In this document: positions 31,937 to 40,454 of the stretch, one piece after another | Numbering within the stretch: the stretch's first letter is position 1 | Layout of the letters: each line of letters starts with the position of its first letter | Source of the DNA: Nocardia vermiculata NBRC 100427 | Lineage (GTDB): Bacteria; Actinomycetota; Actinomycetes; Mycobacteriales; Mycobacteriaceae | Direction: 5' to 3' | Length of the DNA: 64,000 bases | Assembly (NCBI RefSeq): GCF_001613265.1 | Contig: NZ_BDCA01000005.1 | Coordinates: 1-64,000 of the forward strand | Position numbers and translations under genes: made by a program | Notes under the pieces: model-generated | The model's database searches: none | What the model saw: only the letters and a program-made list of their open reading frames with translations | Told to the model about the DNA's origin: nothing

Positions 31937-34419
31937 CCTTCGGCACCCGAGGTGCGAAATCCGAGGTTCCGCAGTGGCGGTGGGAACTCGATTTCTTCGA
32001 CACCGCCCGCTGGCGGCCGCGTGCGGTGCGGGGCCGCTGCGTGGCATGGATCTCGGCGACCCGTCGGCGCCGGTGGACCATCGGCCTGCTGCTCTCGGTG
32101 ACGCTGCTGGTGGTACTGCCGGCTGTTCTCGGTGCGGTGGCATACGCGCAGAGCGGTGCCGAAGAATCCAGTGGATCGTCGGTCAACAGTGGCCTGAGCT
32201 GGATGAATGTGCGTGACTCTTCTGGAGTGGACCTGTCGCGCTACATCTTCGCCACCGACCACGGCAGCCTGTTTCATCCTGGCAATACGGCGATTTCGAT
32301 GATCATCGGCCTCGAGTTCGCCGGGTGGCTGGTGATCGTCACCAGCGCCATCTGGTTGGTCGGATTCGCCATCAGCTTCGAATGGCTCAATCTGTTCAGC
32401 GGTCCACTCGAAGGTGTCGCTCACCGCCTGTCCGGGCAGATCGCGATTCCCATGTTGCTGACGCTCGCGGTGACGATCGGGGCCTTCTTCGTCGCGTGGT
32501 TCGTGGTGCGCGGCTTCCACGCCAAGGCCACCATGCAGGTGGTAGCGATGCTGCTCGTGGCCGTCATGGGACCGATCTATCTCGCTGAGCCCCTTGCCGA
32601 TGTCCTGTCCTCGGACGGTCTGCTGGCGAAAGGGCGGGATATCGGAATCTCGGTGGGCGCCGGCCTCAACGGCAACAGCAGTCCGAACCCGCAGGCCCTG
32701 GTGCCGCAGATGCAGCAGGATATGGCGGACAATTTCGCTCGTCGGCCGCTGCAGGTGTGGAACTTCGGGCACGTGGTGGACAACAATTCGTCCTGTAAGA
32801 GCGCCTGGACCTCCGCGGTGATGTCCGGTGACGACGGTCAGGTCAAGTCGGGGATGAAGAACTGCGACAGCAGTGCCTACCAGGCGACCCGGGAACCGAC
32901 GATGGGACAGGTCGGTACCGGCGTCATTCTGCTGCTCGCCGGGACCGTACTGCTGCTGTTCGCGGTGTACCTGTCGCTCAAAGTGATCAAGGCGGCGCTG
33001 GACACCGTCTACCACGGCTTCATGGCGATATTCGGATTCGCGGCCGGTGGATTCATCTACGGACCGACCCAGACATTCCTGGTGCGCAATGTGGTCGACG
33101 GCTTCATCGCCGGAGCCAGAATGGCCTGCTACACCATATTTCTGGCCGTATACGTGCTGTTCCTCGGCGATCTTTTCGACGAGGCCGACGGCAATGTGAT
33201 GGCGATCTTCATCATCGGCGCCGTGGTCGAGGTCGTCGCGATTTTCCAGCTGCGCCGGCTCAGCAACAGCCTGACCGGCGGAAACGAGTTCGTGGCGAAC
33301 CGGTTCGCGCTGGCGATGCAAGGCGGATCCGGAGGCGGCGGCGGTGGAGGCGGTGGTGGCGGTGGTGGCGCCACCGCGTTGGGTATGGGGGACATGGGAG
33401 CCAAGGGCGCGATGTCCGGACTCGGCGTGCTCGCAACACTCGGTGCCTTCAGCACGTTCAGCAGTTCCCCACTCACCGAGCTGTTGTGGGGGCGCACCCG
33501 GACCCCGCTGCGGCCGTTCGCCCGGATGGAAAGAGATTCACAGGTGGCGAACTGGGGAGCCTGGGGCAGTGCCGGTTTCGGTGGGCCGCGCGGAACCTAC
33601 GTGCAGTCGATGGCGAATCGACCGCAGTTCGCGACAGCGGCGCGTGAGGCAGCTATCGGGCATGGCGGTATCAACACCGCCCAGGGCGCGGCCGCAGCAC
33701 TGCAAGGTCTGACCGATGCCGGTGGTGGGCTCGATTCCGCCCGTGGCGCGTTGATGGGAGCCGGTTTCACCGATGAGCGCATAATGTCCCACGCGATCCG
33801 CTCGTGGGGCATCGTCGCCGATAATGCCGATGACTGGACCCTGGCGGACAAGCATCTCGGGCATGTGGTGGCCGCGACCCGGCGCGCCCAGGACTCCTCG
33901 GCGAAGCTGGCCCGCGGCGAAGGCAACGTCGACGAGGTCGCCGCGGATCTCGCGACCCTGCAGGCCGCCACATTCCGGATGCGCCGCAACAGTCCTGGTG
34001 GCGTGACACTCGACGGTGGTGCGCCGATGGGACGCGAACGCCGATTCGTAGAGGACTACATGGCGGCGCCGACCAAGGAGAAGATCGAGGCACTGCGACT
34101 GGTGAGTGAGGGTGGTGCCGGCACCGGGATGCTGGCGAACATCGATCAGGAGTCGGCCGCCCGCATGATGCAGTGGGTCGGTAACGAGCATGCCTACCGG
34201 GTCGAGGGTGCGGTGCAGCACCTGATGGAGGATCCGAGTGATCCGCAACGGATCCGCACCGTTCGCCGTCACCTGTCGCGAGCGACCGACACCGACGCCT
34301 GGGCCTCCGACAACCGGCGTACTCCGTGGAACGCGCTGCAGCCGCCAGGCAACAACCCACTCAATCCGAACTGGACCACCGCACACCAGGCCGTGGTTCA
34401 GCGAATGCGCGGGCAGTGA
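31933..34419 (+). CDS. VirB6/TrbL-like polytopic membrane protein
   Basis: The 828-residue protein has about seven membrane helices in the first 450 residues: IGLLLSVTLLVVLPAVLGAV, FAGWLVIVTSAIWLVGFAIS, IPMLLTLAVTIGAFFVAWFV, QVVAMLLVAVMGPIYLAEPL, VGTGVILLLAGTVLLLFAVY, GARMACYTIFLAVYVLFL, VMAIFIIGAVVEVVAIFQL. A pure glycine run and a long soluble C-terminal region of about 370 residues follow. This is the layout of TrbL/VirB6/TcpH channel proteins of conjugation systems, and the soluble tail is typical of Gram-positive versions. It sits straight after the VirB4 gene. Confidence 0.75.
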   Translation: MTFGTRGAKSEVPQWRWELDFFDTARWRPRAVRGRCVAWISATRRRRWTIGLLLSVTLLVVLPAVLGAVAYAQSGAEESSGSSVNSGLSWMNVRDSSGVDLSRYIFATDHGSLFHPGNTAISMIIGLEFAGWLVIVTSAIWLVGFAISFEWLNLFSGPLEGVAHRLSGQIAIPMLLTLAVTIGAFFVAWFVVRGFHAKATMQVVAMLLVAVMGPIYLAEPLADVLSSDGLLAKGRDIGISVGAGLNGNSSPNPQALVPQMQQDMADNFARRPLQVWNFGHVVDNNSSCKSAWTSAVMSGDDGQVKSGMKNCDSSAYQATREPTMGQVGTGVILLLAGTVLLLFAVYLSLKVIKAALDTVYHGFMAIFGFAAGGFIYGPTQTFLVRNVVDGFIAGARMACYTIFLAVYVLFLGDLFDEADGNVMAIFIIGAVVEVVAIFQLRRLSNSLTGGNEFVANRFALAMQGGSGGGGGGGGGGGGGATALGMGDMGAKGAMSGLGVLATLGAFSTFSSSPLTELLWGRTRTPLRPFARMERDSQVANWGAWGSAGFGGPRGTYVQSMANRPQFATAAREAAIGHGGINTAQGAAAALQGLTDAGGGLDSARGALMGAGFTDERIMSHAIRSWGIVADNADDWTLADKHLGHVVAATRRAQDSSAKLARGEGNVDEVAADLATLQAATFRMRRNSPGGVTLDGGAPMGRERRFVEDYMAAPTKEKIEALRLVSEGGAGTGMLANIDQESAARMMQWVGNEHAYRVEGAVQHLMEDPSDPQRIRTVRRHLSRATDTDAWASDNRRTPWNALQPPGNNPLNPNWTTAHQAVVQRMRGQ
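33329..33371 (+). repeat. GGN (glycine) codon run
   Basis: A run of GGC/GGT/GGA codons encodes SGGGGGGGGGGGGG within the VirB6-like protein, between its membrane part and its soluble tail. Such runs are flexible linkers and are prone to copy-number change. Confidence 0.8.
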
Positions 34420-34473
34420 CGTGCCGGCGCAGCGGTGCGGCCGGTAGCCGGGTCAGGACGAGGGGAAGCGAGA

Positions 34474-35337
34474 ATGGCGCCGTCGGAAAATAATTCGCCA
34501 CCTCGAGGTGGCATGTCGCTGCCGTGGTGGGCCTGGGTGGCCGGTCTGCTGTTTGCCGTGCCTTGTCTGATCGGCTTGCTGTTGGCGCCGGTGCTCCTGC
34601 TGTCCGACCAGGCCGAAGCGGTGAACAACGATCTGTACGACCAGTGCGAGAGCGCTATCGGGCCCGATCCCGATGCGACGGAAACGAGGACTCCCGCACG
34701 GGAATCCGATGTCGACGACGAGCTGGATCACTCCGATGTTCCGACCGCCAACCCGTATGCCAGTGCAACTGCCGAGCCCGACGATGCCTCCGTCTCGAGC
34801 TGGATGCGCCGCTGCCTCAACGGGCCGATGAGCTCGGCGGCTTATCAGATGCCGCCGCTCACCCAGCACAACGGCGGATTCGAGTCTCGTTGTGCGGCGG
34901 TGCTGGCACGGAATATCCACCTTGCCGAGGTCGCCGACCCGCTGAGCGACATGATCCGCCGGATCGTCTACCAGGCGTCGATGGCGGGGCTGACCGATAC
35001 CTGCGATCCTGAGGTTCCGGCCCGGATTCCCGCGCCGGCGGCCGACGACTGCCGCCTCTCCGCACAGGTGGGACCCGTGCCGCGGTCACGCCCGGTGGTG
35101 CTGCCGGAGGCCCTCGAGCAGCAGGCGTACTGCGGGCAGCGAGTCCGGCTGTCGGCGTTGTCCGCCGGTGACGTGGTGTTCTGGGACTACGGCCCCCGGG
35201 GACCGCAACGAGCGGGAATCGCGCTGGGAGCCGACGGCGTCCTGACGGTCGATGCGGCGACCGGGAGGTTGGCAACGCTACGGATCTCCGAGGTCCGCTA
35301 CGTTCAAGTCAAACGTGTGTTGAGGGCGGCGCCATGA
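34474..35337 (+). CDS. Membrane-anchored protein with degenerate NlpC/P60-like domain
   Basis: The 287-residue protein has one helix (PWWAWVAGLLFAVPCLIGLL) near the N-terminus and an outside region rich in Asp/Pro. The C-terminal 100 residues follow the NlpC/P60 pattern: ADDCRL where active enzymes have DCSGL; LPEALEQQ; LSAGDVVFWDYG; then RAGIALGADGVLTVDAA where active enzymes have H-x-GI. The cysteine may be kept, but the SG and the catalytic His are lost, so it is likely inactive. ATG 34474 is chosen (AGGGGAAG upstream). It overlaps the active NlpC gene by 4 bases and may be its partner or regulator. Confidence 0.6.
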   Translation: MAPSENNSPPRGGMSLPWWAWVAGLLFAVPCLIGLLLAPVLLLSDQAEAVNNDLYDQCESAIGPDPDATETRTPARESDVDDELDHSDVPTANPYASATAEPDDASVSSWMRRCLNGPMSSAAYQMPPLTQHNGGFESRCAAVLARNIHLAEVADPLSDMIRRIVYQASMAGLTDTCDPEVPARIPAPAADDCRLSAQVGPVPRSRPVVLPEALEQQAYCGQRVRLSALSAGDVVFWDYGPRGPQRAGIALGADGVLTVDAATGRLATLRISEVRYVQVKRVLRAAP

Positions 35338-36794
35338 CATCACCGGCACAGACTCAGCCCGGAGTCACCACCGACGACGCGGGGGACGAGCAGTCTCCGG
35401 ACTCGACGACGCCGTGGACATTGCGCCGGATGGAACAGCGAGGCAAGCCGGACAAGGATTCCGCGCCGACTGTGCCGTCCGTACCGCCGTCGACCGCTGC
35501 CCCGTCCACCACGCCCCCTGGGCCGGCACCGGCCCCCGGTGCGGCCGCGCCACCGCCGGCAGCATCGACGGGCGCGGGAGTGGTCGCGCCACCCGGGTCG
35601 CCCACCGCCCACGTCGCACCCGGATCCGCACTGCCGCCGACGGCCGGTGCGGGCGCTCCGCCACCGGCTGCCGGAAACCGGGCGACGCTGCAACCCGAGC
35701 CGGAACCGAGCCTCGTTCCCGGAATCGACGATCGAACCCTCGCCCAGGTGGCACCGACGGCGATGATGGGCGGGGCCATGGCCCTGTCCATGTTGCCGAT
35801 GCTCGCCTCGGCGCTGTCCGGCTTGGCCGGTGGAAACGGTAGCGGCACCGGTGGAAATGCCGGTGACACCGGTGGCGCCGGGACCGGCGATGCGAGCGCG
35901 GCGGAGGCGGGGCTGTCGCCGCAGGCCCAGAAAGCCATCGCCGCGTTGAAGAAACTCGCCGCCGCCTACGGCGACAAGGAGTCCGACGACGCCGGCGCCG
36001 GAAAAGCCGGCAAGAAGGTGCCCACCACCGACGGTCGCGGCTCCGACTCCGTGGGGCAAGGGGCGACCGCCGATGCGATGAAGGCCAAGCGGATGTTCCA
36101 CCGCACCGCCGCGAAGGCCTTCAATATTCTCGACAACGACCTGTACGACTACATCCACTCCCACGCCGGAAAACACAAGGTGGACAAGGCCGCGGTCCGC
36201 CAGTTACTCCGCGATGTCGATGCTGCGCTCGCCGAGCTGGGGCCTGCCGCGTACACCAAGGCCGGCCAGCAGAAGGTCCACCAGATACTCACCATCGCGT
36301 TGAAGAAGGCACAGGCCATCGTTTCCGGCGGCAATGTGAGCTCCAGCGAAACCGCCGCAGAGATCGACAGACTCACCAACCAGTACCTGTACAACATCTA
36401 CGGCAAGAAGTATCCGAAAGTGGCGGCGTCGGGCTCACCGAAGGCGAAGCGCGCGCTCGAAACGGCGCTGGCCAAGTTGGGCAAACCATACGTGTGGGGC
36501 GCCGAGGGGCCGAATTCGTTCGACTGTTCCGGTCTGACCCAGTACGCGGCCAAATCCGCCGGGGTGAACATTCCGCGCGTGGCGGCCGACCAGTATCAGC
36601 AGTTGCCGAAGGTGGCGGGCAACAAGATTCAGCCGGGCGACCTGATCTTTCCCGCCTCCGAATTCAACGGTGGCAGTCCCACTCACGTGATGATGTATAT
36701 CGGCGACGGCAAGGTCGTCGAGGCGCCCCACACGGGTGCGACGGTGCGGATCAAGGCGCTGCCCGGCAGTTATTACGCCACGCGCTGGGCCTGA
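35334..36794 (+). CDS. NlpC/P60 peptidoglycan hydrolase with helical DUF4226-like domain
   Basis: The 486-residue protein has a Pro/Ala-rich N-terminus (residues 1-135). A Met-rich hydrophobic segment follows (TAMMGGAMALSMLPMLASAL), then a helical domain (residues about 240-365; LLRDVDAALAELGPAAYTKA). It ends in a C-terminal NlpC/P60 domain with catalytic Cys in FDCSGLTQYAA, His in SPTHVMMYIG and the usual VVEAPHTGATV. It should cut stem peptides in peptidoglycan. There is no Sec or Tat signal. Its helical domain is shared with the convergent SLT protein. Wall-opening enzymes of this kind accompany T4SS and T7SS machines. Confidence 0.85.
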   Translation: MTSPAQTQPGVTTDDAGDEQSPDSTTPWTLRRMEQRGKPDKDSAPTVPSVPPSTAAPSTTPPGPAPAPGAAAPPPAASTGAGVVAPPGSPTAHVAPGSALPPTAGAGAPPPAAGNRATLQPEPEPSLVPGIDDRTLAQVAPTAMMGGAMALSMLPMLASALSGLAGGNGSGTGGNAGDTGGAGTGDASAAEAGLSPQAQKAIAALKKLAAAYGDKESDDAGAGKAGKKVPTTDGRGSDSVGQGATADAMKAKRMFHRTAAKAFNILDNDLYDYIHSHAGKHKVDKAAVRQLLRDVDAALAELGPAAYTKAGQQKVHQILTIALKKAQAIVSGGNVSSSETAAEIDRLTNQYLYNIYGKKYPKVAASGSPKAKRALETALAKLGKPYVWGAEGPNSFDCSGLTQYAAKSAGVNIPRVAADQYQQLPKVAGNKIQPGDLIFPASEFNGGSPTHVMMYIGDGKVVEAPHTGATVRIKALPGSYYATRWA

Positions 36795-36800
36795 GCGTCG

Positions 36801-37925
36801 TCAGTATCCGACATAGGAGCCGCCGCCGTTCAGTTGCGCAACCCCCGGAACGTTGTTCACCGATCCGTAGCGGTCGATCGAGTACCGCACCCCCGCGATG
36901 ATGTTGTCCACCGGATTCCAGATATCGCGATGGCCCGGCAACGCGTAGGCGTCGAAAGTCGAATCGATGGTCTGCATCAGCCCTTTCGATGGGTGCCCGG
37001 CCGCTGCGTTGCTGTCCCACAGGTTGATCGCATGGGGGTTACCCGAGGATTCGTGCGCGATGATCGTCGCGATGGCGGCCGGATTGATCTGGTCGGTGTC
37101 GTATCCGTTCTGCGCCAGAACCCGCAGCGCCTCGTCGATCCACTGGCCCTGGGTGCCCGCGACGGCGCCACTCGGGAGGCCGTATCCAGCTCTGGAGTGG
37201 ACTGCGGCACGCGATGGTTCGGCGTGCTGCGCGTATTTTGCTGCCAGATCCGCGATCCGATCGGAGTTCGCCGCCGCGGCGATCCGGCTCTGATCCACCG
37301 TATTTCCTGCGCGTGCCAGCGCCTCGCCCAGCGTGACCATCACCTGGCGGCGCCCGGTCGCGGTATTGCTCACCGGGCCGAGCGCGGTGAGTGCGGCGTC
37401 GACTTCGGCGATGATCGCAGCCATCCCGGCCCGCCCGCGCGTCGTGGAATCGGCTCCGTCGGCGAGTACTTGCGCGAGTTCGGCATTCAGTTCCCCGATC
37501 GCACTGCCCTGCCCGGATCGGGCAGTGTCGGTGGCGGTGTACCCGGCGCCGGCGCCGCTGTCCCACGCGATCGGTCCGGACGGTGCGCCGTCGCCGACGG
37601 CCGGGGGAGCGAAGGCCTGTCCGGTATCGGCTGTCGGGGTGCCGGCACCGAAACCGGAGGCCATCACGGCGAGGCTACCGAGCGCGGCGCTCGCCATCGG
37701 AATCGAGGCGCCTTGTGCGGCCATGGATTCCGCACGAGCGGCAGACGCACTGCCGGTGCCGGTTGCCGTGCTCCCGGGAGGAGGGGCAACACTCGGGCCG
37801 GTGCTGTTCGATGTCCTTCCGCCGCTGGTATCGGCAGGGGCTCGGCGCTTGCCCGAGGTCCGTGCGGGCTGTTCGTCTCGCTCAGGAGGGGGAACAGCCA
37901 CGGCACCGGGCCGGGCGGTTTCCAT
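36801..37925 (-). CDS. Lytic transglycosylase (SLT) with helical DUF4226-like domain
   Basis: The 374-residue protein has a disordered Pro/Ser/Thr N-terminus and a helical domain homologous to that of the NlpC protein (IIAEVDAALTALGPVSNTAT; then ARAGNTVDQSRIAAAANSDR). A C-terminal SLT domain follows, with catalytic Glu in IIAHESSGNPHAINLWD, then SKGLMQTIDSTFDAYALPG and NIIAGVRYSIDRYG. It cleaves glycan strands. ATG 37925 is chosen because the longer frame to 38114 would include the regulatory palindrome at 38047. It has no signal peptide. M. tuberculosis Rv3896c, beside ESX-2, is a similar SLT protein. It is convergent with the NlpC gene across 6 bases. Confidence 0.85.
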   Translation of the reverse strand: METARPGAVAVPPPERDEQPARTSGKRRAPADTSGGRTSNSTGPSVAPPPGSTATGTGSASAARAESMAAQGASIPMASAALGSLAVMASGFGAGTPTADTGQAFAPPAVGDGAPSGPIAWDSGAGAGYTATDTARSGQGSAIGELNAELAQVLADGADSTTRGRAGMAAIIAEVDAALTALGPVSNTATGRRQVMVTLGEALARAGNTVDQSRIAAAANSDRIADLAAKYAQHAEPSRAAVHSRAGYGLPSGAVAGTQGQWIDEALRVLAQNGYDTDQINPAAIATIIAHESSGNPHAINLWDSNAAAGHPSKGLMQTIDSTFDAYALPGHRDIWNPVDNIIAGVRYSIDRYGSVNNVPGVAQLNGGGSYVGY

Positions 37926-38046
37926 GTCGAACTCACGGTCACCCGGATGTGCCTGTCGTGGTGCGGTAGCCGATCTACGCGCGCCGGTGGGTGGCGAGTC
38001 CGGAGGGTCCACCCTGTCAATCCTGAAGACCTGACCGCGCACCCGG

Positions 38047-38062
38047 TTCCCAGCTGTGGGAA
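38047..38062. promoter_or_regulatory. TTCCC-N6-GGGAA palindrome, site 2
   Basis: TTCCCAGCTGTGGGAA lies in the divergent gap between the SLT gene (start 37925) and the glycine-zipper gene (start 38150). It is 121 and 87 bases from these starts, so it could control both. It is the most symmetric of the six copies, since AGCTGT is partly self-complementary. Confidence 0.65.
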
Positions 38063-38149
38063 TCGCTGAGAATAAGGCCAGTCGGATGAACGGTAGAACG
38101 GGGATCGTGGCCATGAGCGGTGCTCGCTGCCGGCGAAGCAGGTGATGAC

Positions 38150-38713
38150 GTGGGCCTGTTCGGTGATATCGGCAAGACGCTCGGAAATGTGGTCACCAAG
38201 CACTGGGACGACGTTCTGGTCGGAGTCGCGAGCGGGGTCGGCTTCGCATTCGGAGGGCCGGTGGGGGCGGCGCTGGTCGGTGGGGCGGCCAGTGCTGTGC
38301 AGGACGGTGTGAAAGAGGGCTGGGGCTGGCACAACTTCGAGGCTGCAGGCACGGGGGCGCTCGGTGGTTTGTTCGGTGGCGCACTGGGGCTCGGCGGTAT
38401 GGGCGGCAAGTTGCTGACCAAGGGTGGCTTGGCGCTTGCCAAGGACAGTCTGGTCGAGGGGTCCCAAGGGGTTGCCAAGGGATACGGCAAAGACTTCCTC
38501 GCCGGTGGCTGGAAGACGCTCGGATTACGCACCGCGGTACCGGCCGGCTGGAAAGGCGCACAAACCGGGTTGCCCAAGACCTTGCGCGGCATGCTCGGCA
38601 CCACGGTGCCCAGTCTGGTGAGACCAGGGATGGAGGAGTTCGCAAAGCTCAACGCGCCGAAGCCGGTTCCGGTTATCAATATCAGCAAACAAGAGCTGAG
38701 CCTCGATGCCTGA
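38150..38713 (+). CDS. Glycine-zipper protein (pair A, first gene)
   Basis: The 187-residue protein is rich in Gly/Ala. A long glycine-zipper segment (DDVLVGVASGVGFAFGGPVG then AALVGGAASAVQ; GALGGLFGGALGLGGMGG) could insert in a membrane. A basic region follows with AGGWKTLGLR, a motif recalled in the first gene of pair B (AGGWGNTGLR). GTG 38150 is chosen with AGGTG upstream. It overlaps the next gene by 8 bases. Similar glycine-zipper segments appear in pore-forming and polymorphic toxin pre-domains. No signal peptide is present. Possible secreted effector; function unknown. Confidence 0.65.
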   Translation: MGLFGDIGKTLGNVVTKHWDDVLVGVASGVGFAFGGPVGAALVGGAASAVQDGVKEGWGWHNFEAAGTGALGGLFGGALGLGGMGGKLLTKGGLALAKDSLVEGSQGVAKGYGKDFLAGGWKTLGLRTAVPAGWKGAQTGLPKTLRGMLGTTVPSLVRPGMEEFAKLNAPKPVPVINISKQELSLDA

Positions 38714-40445
38714 GATGCCGCCCATCTACATGCCGGACCCGGACAACCTGCCGGACGGTCTGGTGCTTTCCCCCGCCGTGGAGGCGCACTACCGCGGACT
38801 TCCGAAGATGTACAAACTCAACTGGGACAGTTTCGGGAACGGAGGGGAGTTGGAGATACCCGAACAGCGCCCGGTTGCCAAAGTGCGTGGGAGCGAGAAG
38901 GCCAATATCGCCAACTATGCGGAGTGGGTTCAGCTCCTCGACAAGACGTACGAATACCTGGCGGCGGAAGCCGGGAATATCGCCGATATCCCGGAGAAGA
39001 CCGCTGCATTGTGCGACGAAGGCAGGGGCGGACTCGGATCGCTGATCGACGACCTGCACGTGATGGCGCAGGTCAATCCGCAGGACATAGCAACGATCGA
39101 GGCGCTGGTGGCGCAAAAGAAGCTGAGCCTGACCGCCCCCGACGGCAGCGGTGAGATCTCCGAGAACAACTTCGCGATGGCATTGGTGTCGACCACGACC
39201 GCGATGGTCGAGGCGCAGATGTTCCAGATGAGCAAGAAGTTCACCGAGCTCGGCGGAAAGGTGAAACCGCCGCCGAACACGGTGCCCGATCCGAAACGTC
39301 GGAAGCAGCAGCCTTTTCAGGTGAAGGAGCCAGGTCCGGACGGCGAGCGCAAACCCGGTCCAGCCACACCGGAGGCGACGACGTCGAAGCCGGGCGCGAA
39401 CCCGACGCTCAACGCCGGCATTACCACCACCGACGGGGAACAGCCGGGCGCGCCGCCGGTATGGGACTGGGATGCCGGCAGCGACACCGCAGCGCCGCCG
39501 CGAACATCCGTGGTGGCCGCCGCGCCGGCAGGCGGGGAGCCGGTGTCCGCGGCTGCCGACCGATCGGATGGTTCGGTGTCGTCATCGACTCCGCAGACTT
39601 CGTCGCCCGCCGAGGCGACGCCCGCGTCATCGGCCGTCCCGGCGTCCTCCAGCGGTCTGGCGCAAGGTTTCTCGCCGGCAGCGTTCGCACTGCCGGCGGC
39701 GATGCGACAAAGCATGGCGAACCCCGCCAACGTCAACCAGCAGCAGCCCACCGAGCCGGTAACGAGGTCTGGTCGGTCGGCCGGCGCCGCCACGCCGGTA
39801 TCCCGACCGGCTGCGGCGGCTGCTACCTCGGCCTCGGCTGCGGTCCCGTCGCCGGACTCCCCGCCGACTCGGGGGGCCCAGTCGTCGCAGACCGGACAGC
39901 CTGTACACGCCCCGGCCACCGCGACTGGAGCAGGCGCCCCGGATACGCAGCATCGTCCGGCAGGGCCCTCCGTGGCGCCGGCGTCCGCCGCGACCACCGA
40001 CAAAGAGCCCGTCGTCTACACGTTTCCGGACGGTCGAAGTCAGAACGTGTCCCCGGTGGTCCGGCAAGCCTTGGACGCGGCCTTCGGCAATGCCACCGGG
40101 ACCGACGCCCGCCAGGCATACGAGAGGACGCCGGCGAAGTTGCCCGAGGGGAAGGAACTCGGTGTCGCCGTCGATCCGAATCAGTTGGTGACCGGTGACA
40201 TCGCCACGTGGGAGGGGCGTCTGGCCTTGGTCGTCGCGTTGGGTGACACCACCGCCGCGCAACTGGAGGTGATCGCCCAAGGGGAATTGCAGCCGTTCGC
40301 CGAGCAGATGGCCGACCGGCAGGGAGATTTCGGTCCGTTCACCGGGTTCGTCCACCCTGCAGGAATCGATCTGGACCCGTCCGGTGGGTCCTCAGTGATT
40401 CCGATAGCTCATTCGGGGGTCGAACAGATGACGGTACCGGCGTAG
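38706..40445 (+). CDS. T7SS-associated protein with C-terminal TGD/GDFG domain (pair A)
   Basis: The 579-residue protein has a helical N-terminal domain with YEYLAAE, which contains the T7SS signal pattern YxxxE. A Pro/Ala/Ser-rich linker follows (residues about 195-430), then a C-terminal domain (about 436-560: VVYTFPDGRSQNVSPVVRQA; PNQLVTGDIATWEGRLALVV; RQGDFGPFTGFVHPAGI). The same C-terminal domain ends the protein at 41401-43092. Its GD-aromatic-then-strand pattern resembles the second half of NlpC/P60 domains without catalytic residues. Likely an ESX substrate or chaperoned partner of the glycine-zipper protein. Confidence 0.6.
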   Translation: MPEMPPIYMPDPDNLPDGLVLSPAVEAHYRGLPKMYKLNWDSFGNGGELEIPEQRPVAKVRGSEKANIANYAEWVQLLDKTYEYLAAEAGNIADIPEKTAALCDEGRGGLGSLIDDLHVMAQVNPQDIATIEALVAQKKLSLTAPDGSGEISENNFAMALVSTTTAMVEAQMFQMSKKFTELGGKVKPPPNTVPDPKRRKQQPFQVKEPGPDGERKPGPATPEATTSKPGANPTLNAGITTTDGEQPGAPPVWDWDAGSDTAAPPRTSVVAAAPAGGEPVSAAADRSDGSVSSSTPQTSSPAEATPASSAVPASSSGLAQGFSPAAFALPAAMRQSMANPANVNQQQPTEPVTRSGRSAGAATPVSRPAAAAATSASAAVPSPDSPPTRGAQSSQTGQPVHAPATATGAGAPDTQHRPAGPSVAPASAATTDKEPVVYTFPDGRSQNVSPVVRQALDAAFGNATGTDARQAYERTPAKLPEGKELGVAVDPNQLVTGDIATWEGRLALVVALGDTTAAQLEVIAQGELQPFAEQMADRQGDFGPFTGFVHPAGIDLDPSGGSSVIPIAHSGVEQMTVPA

Positions 40446-40454
40446 GAGGATGCG

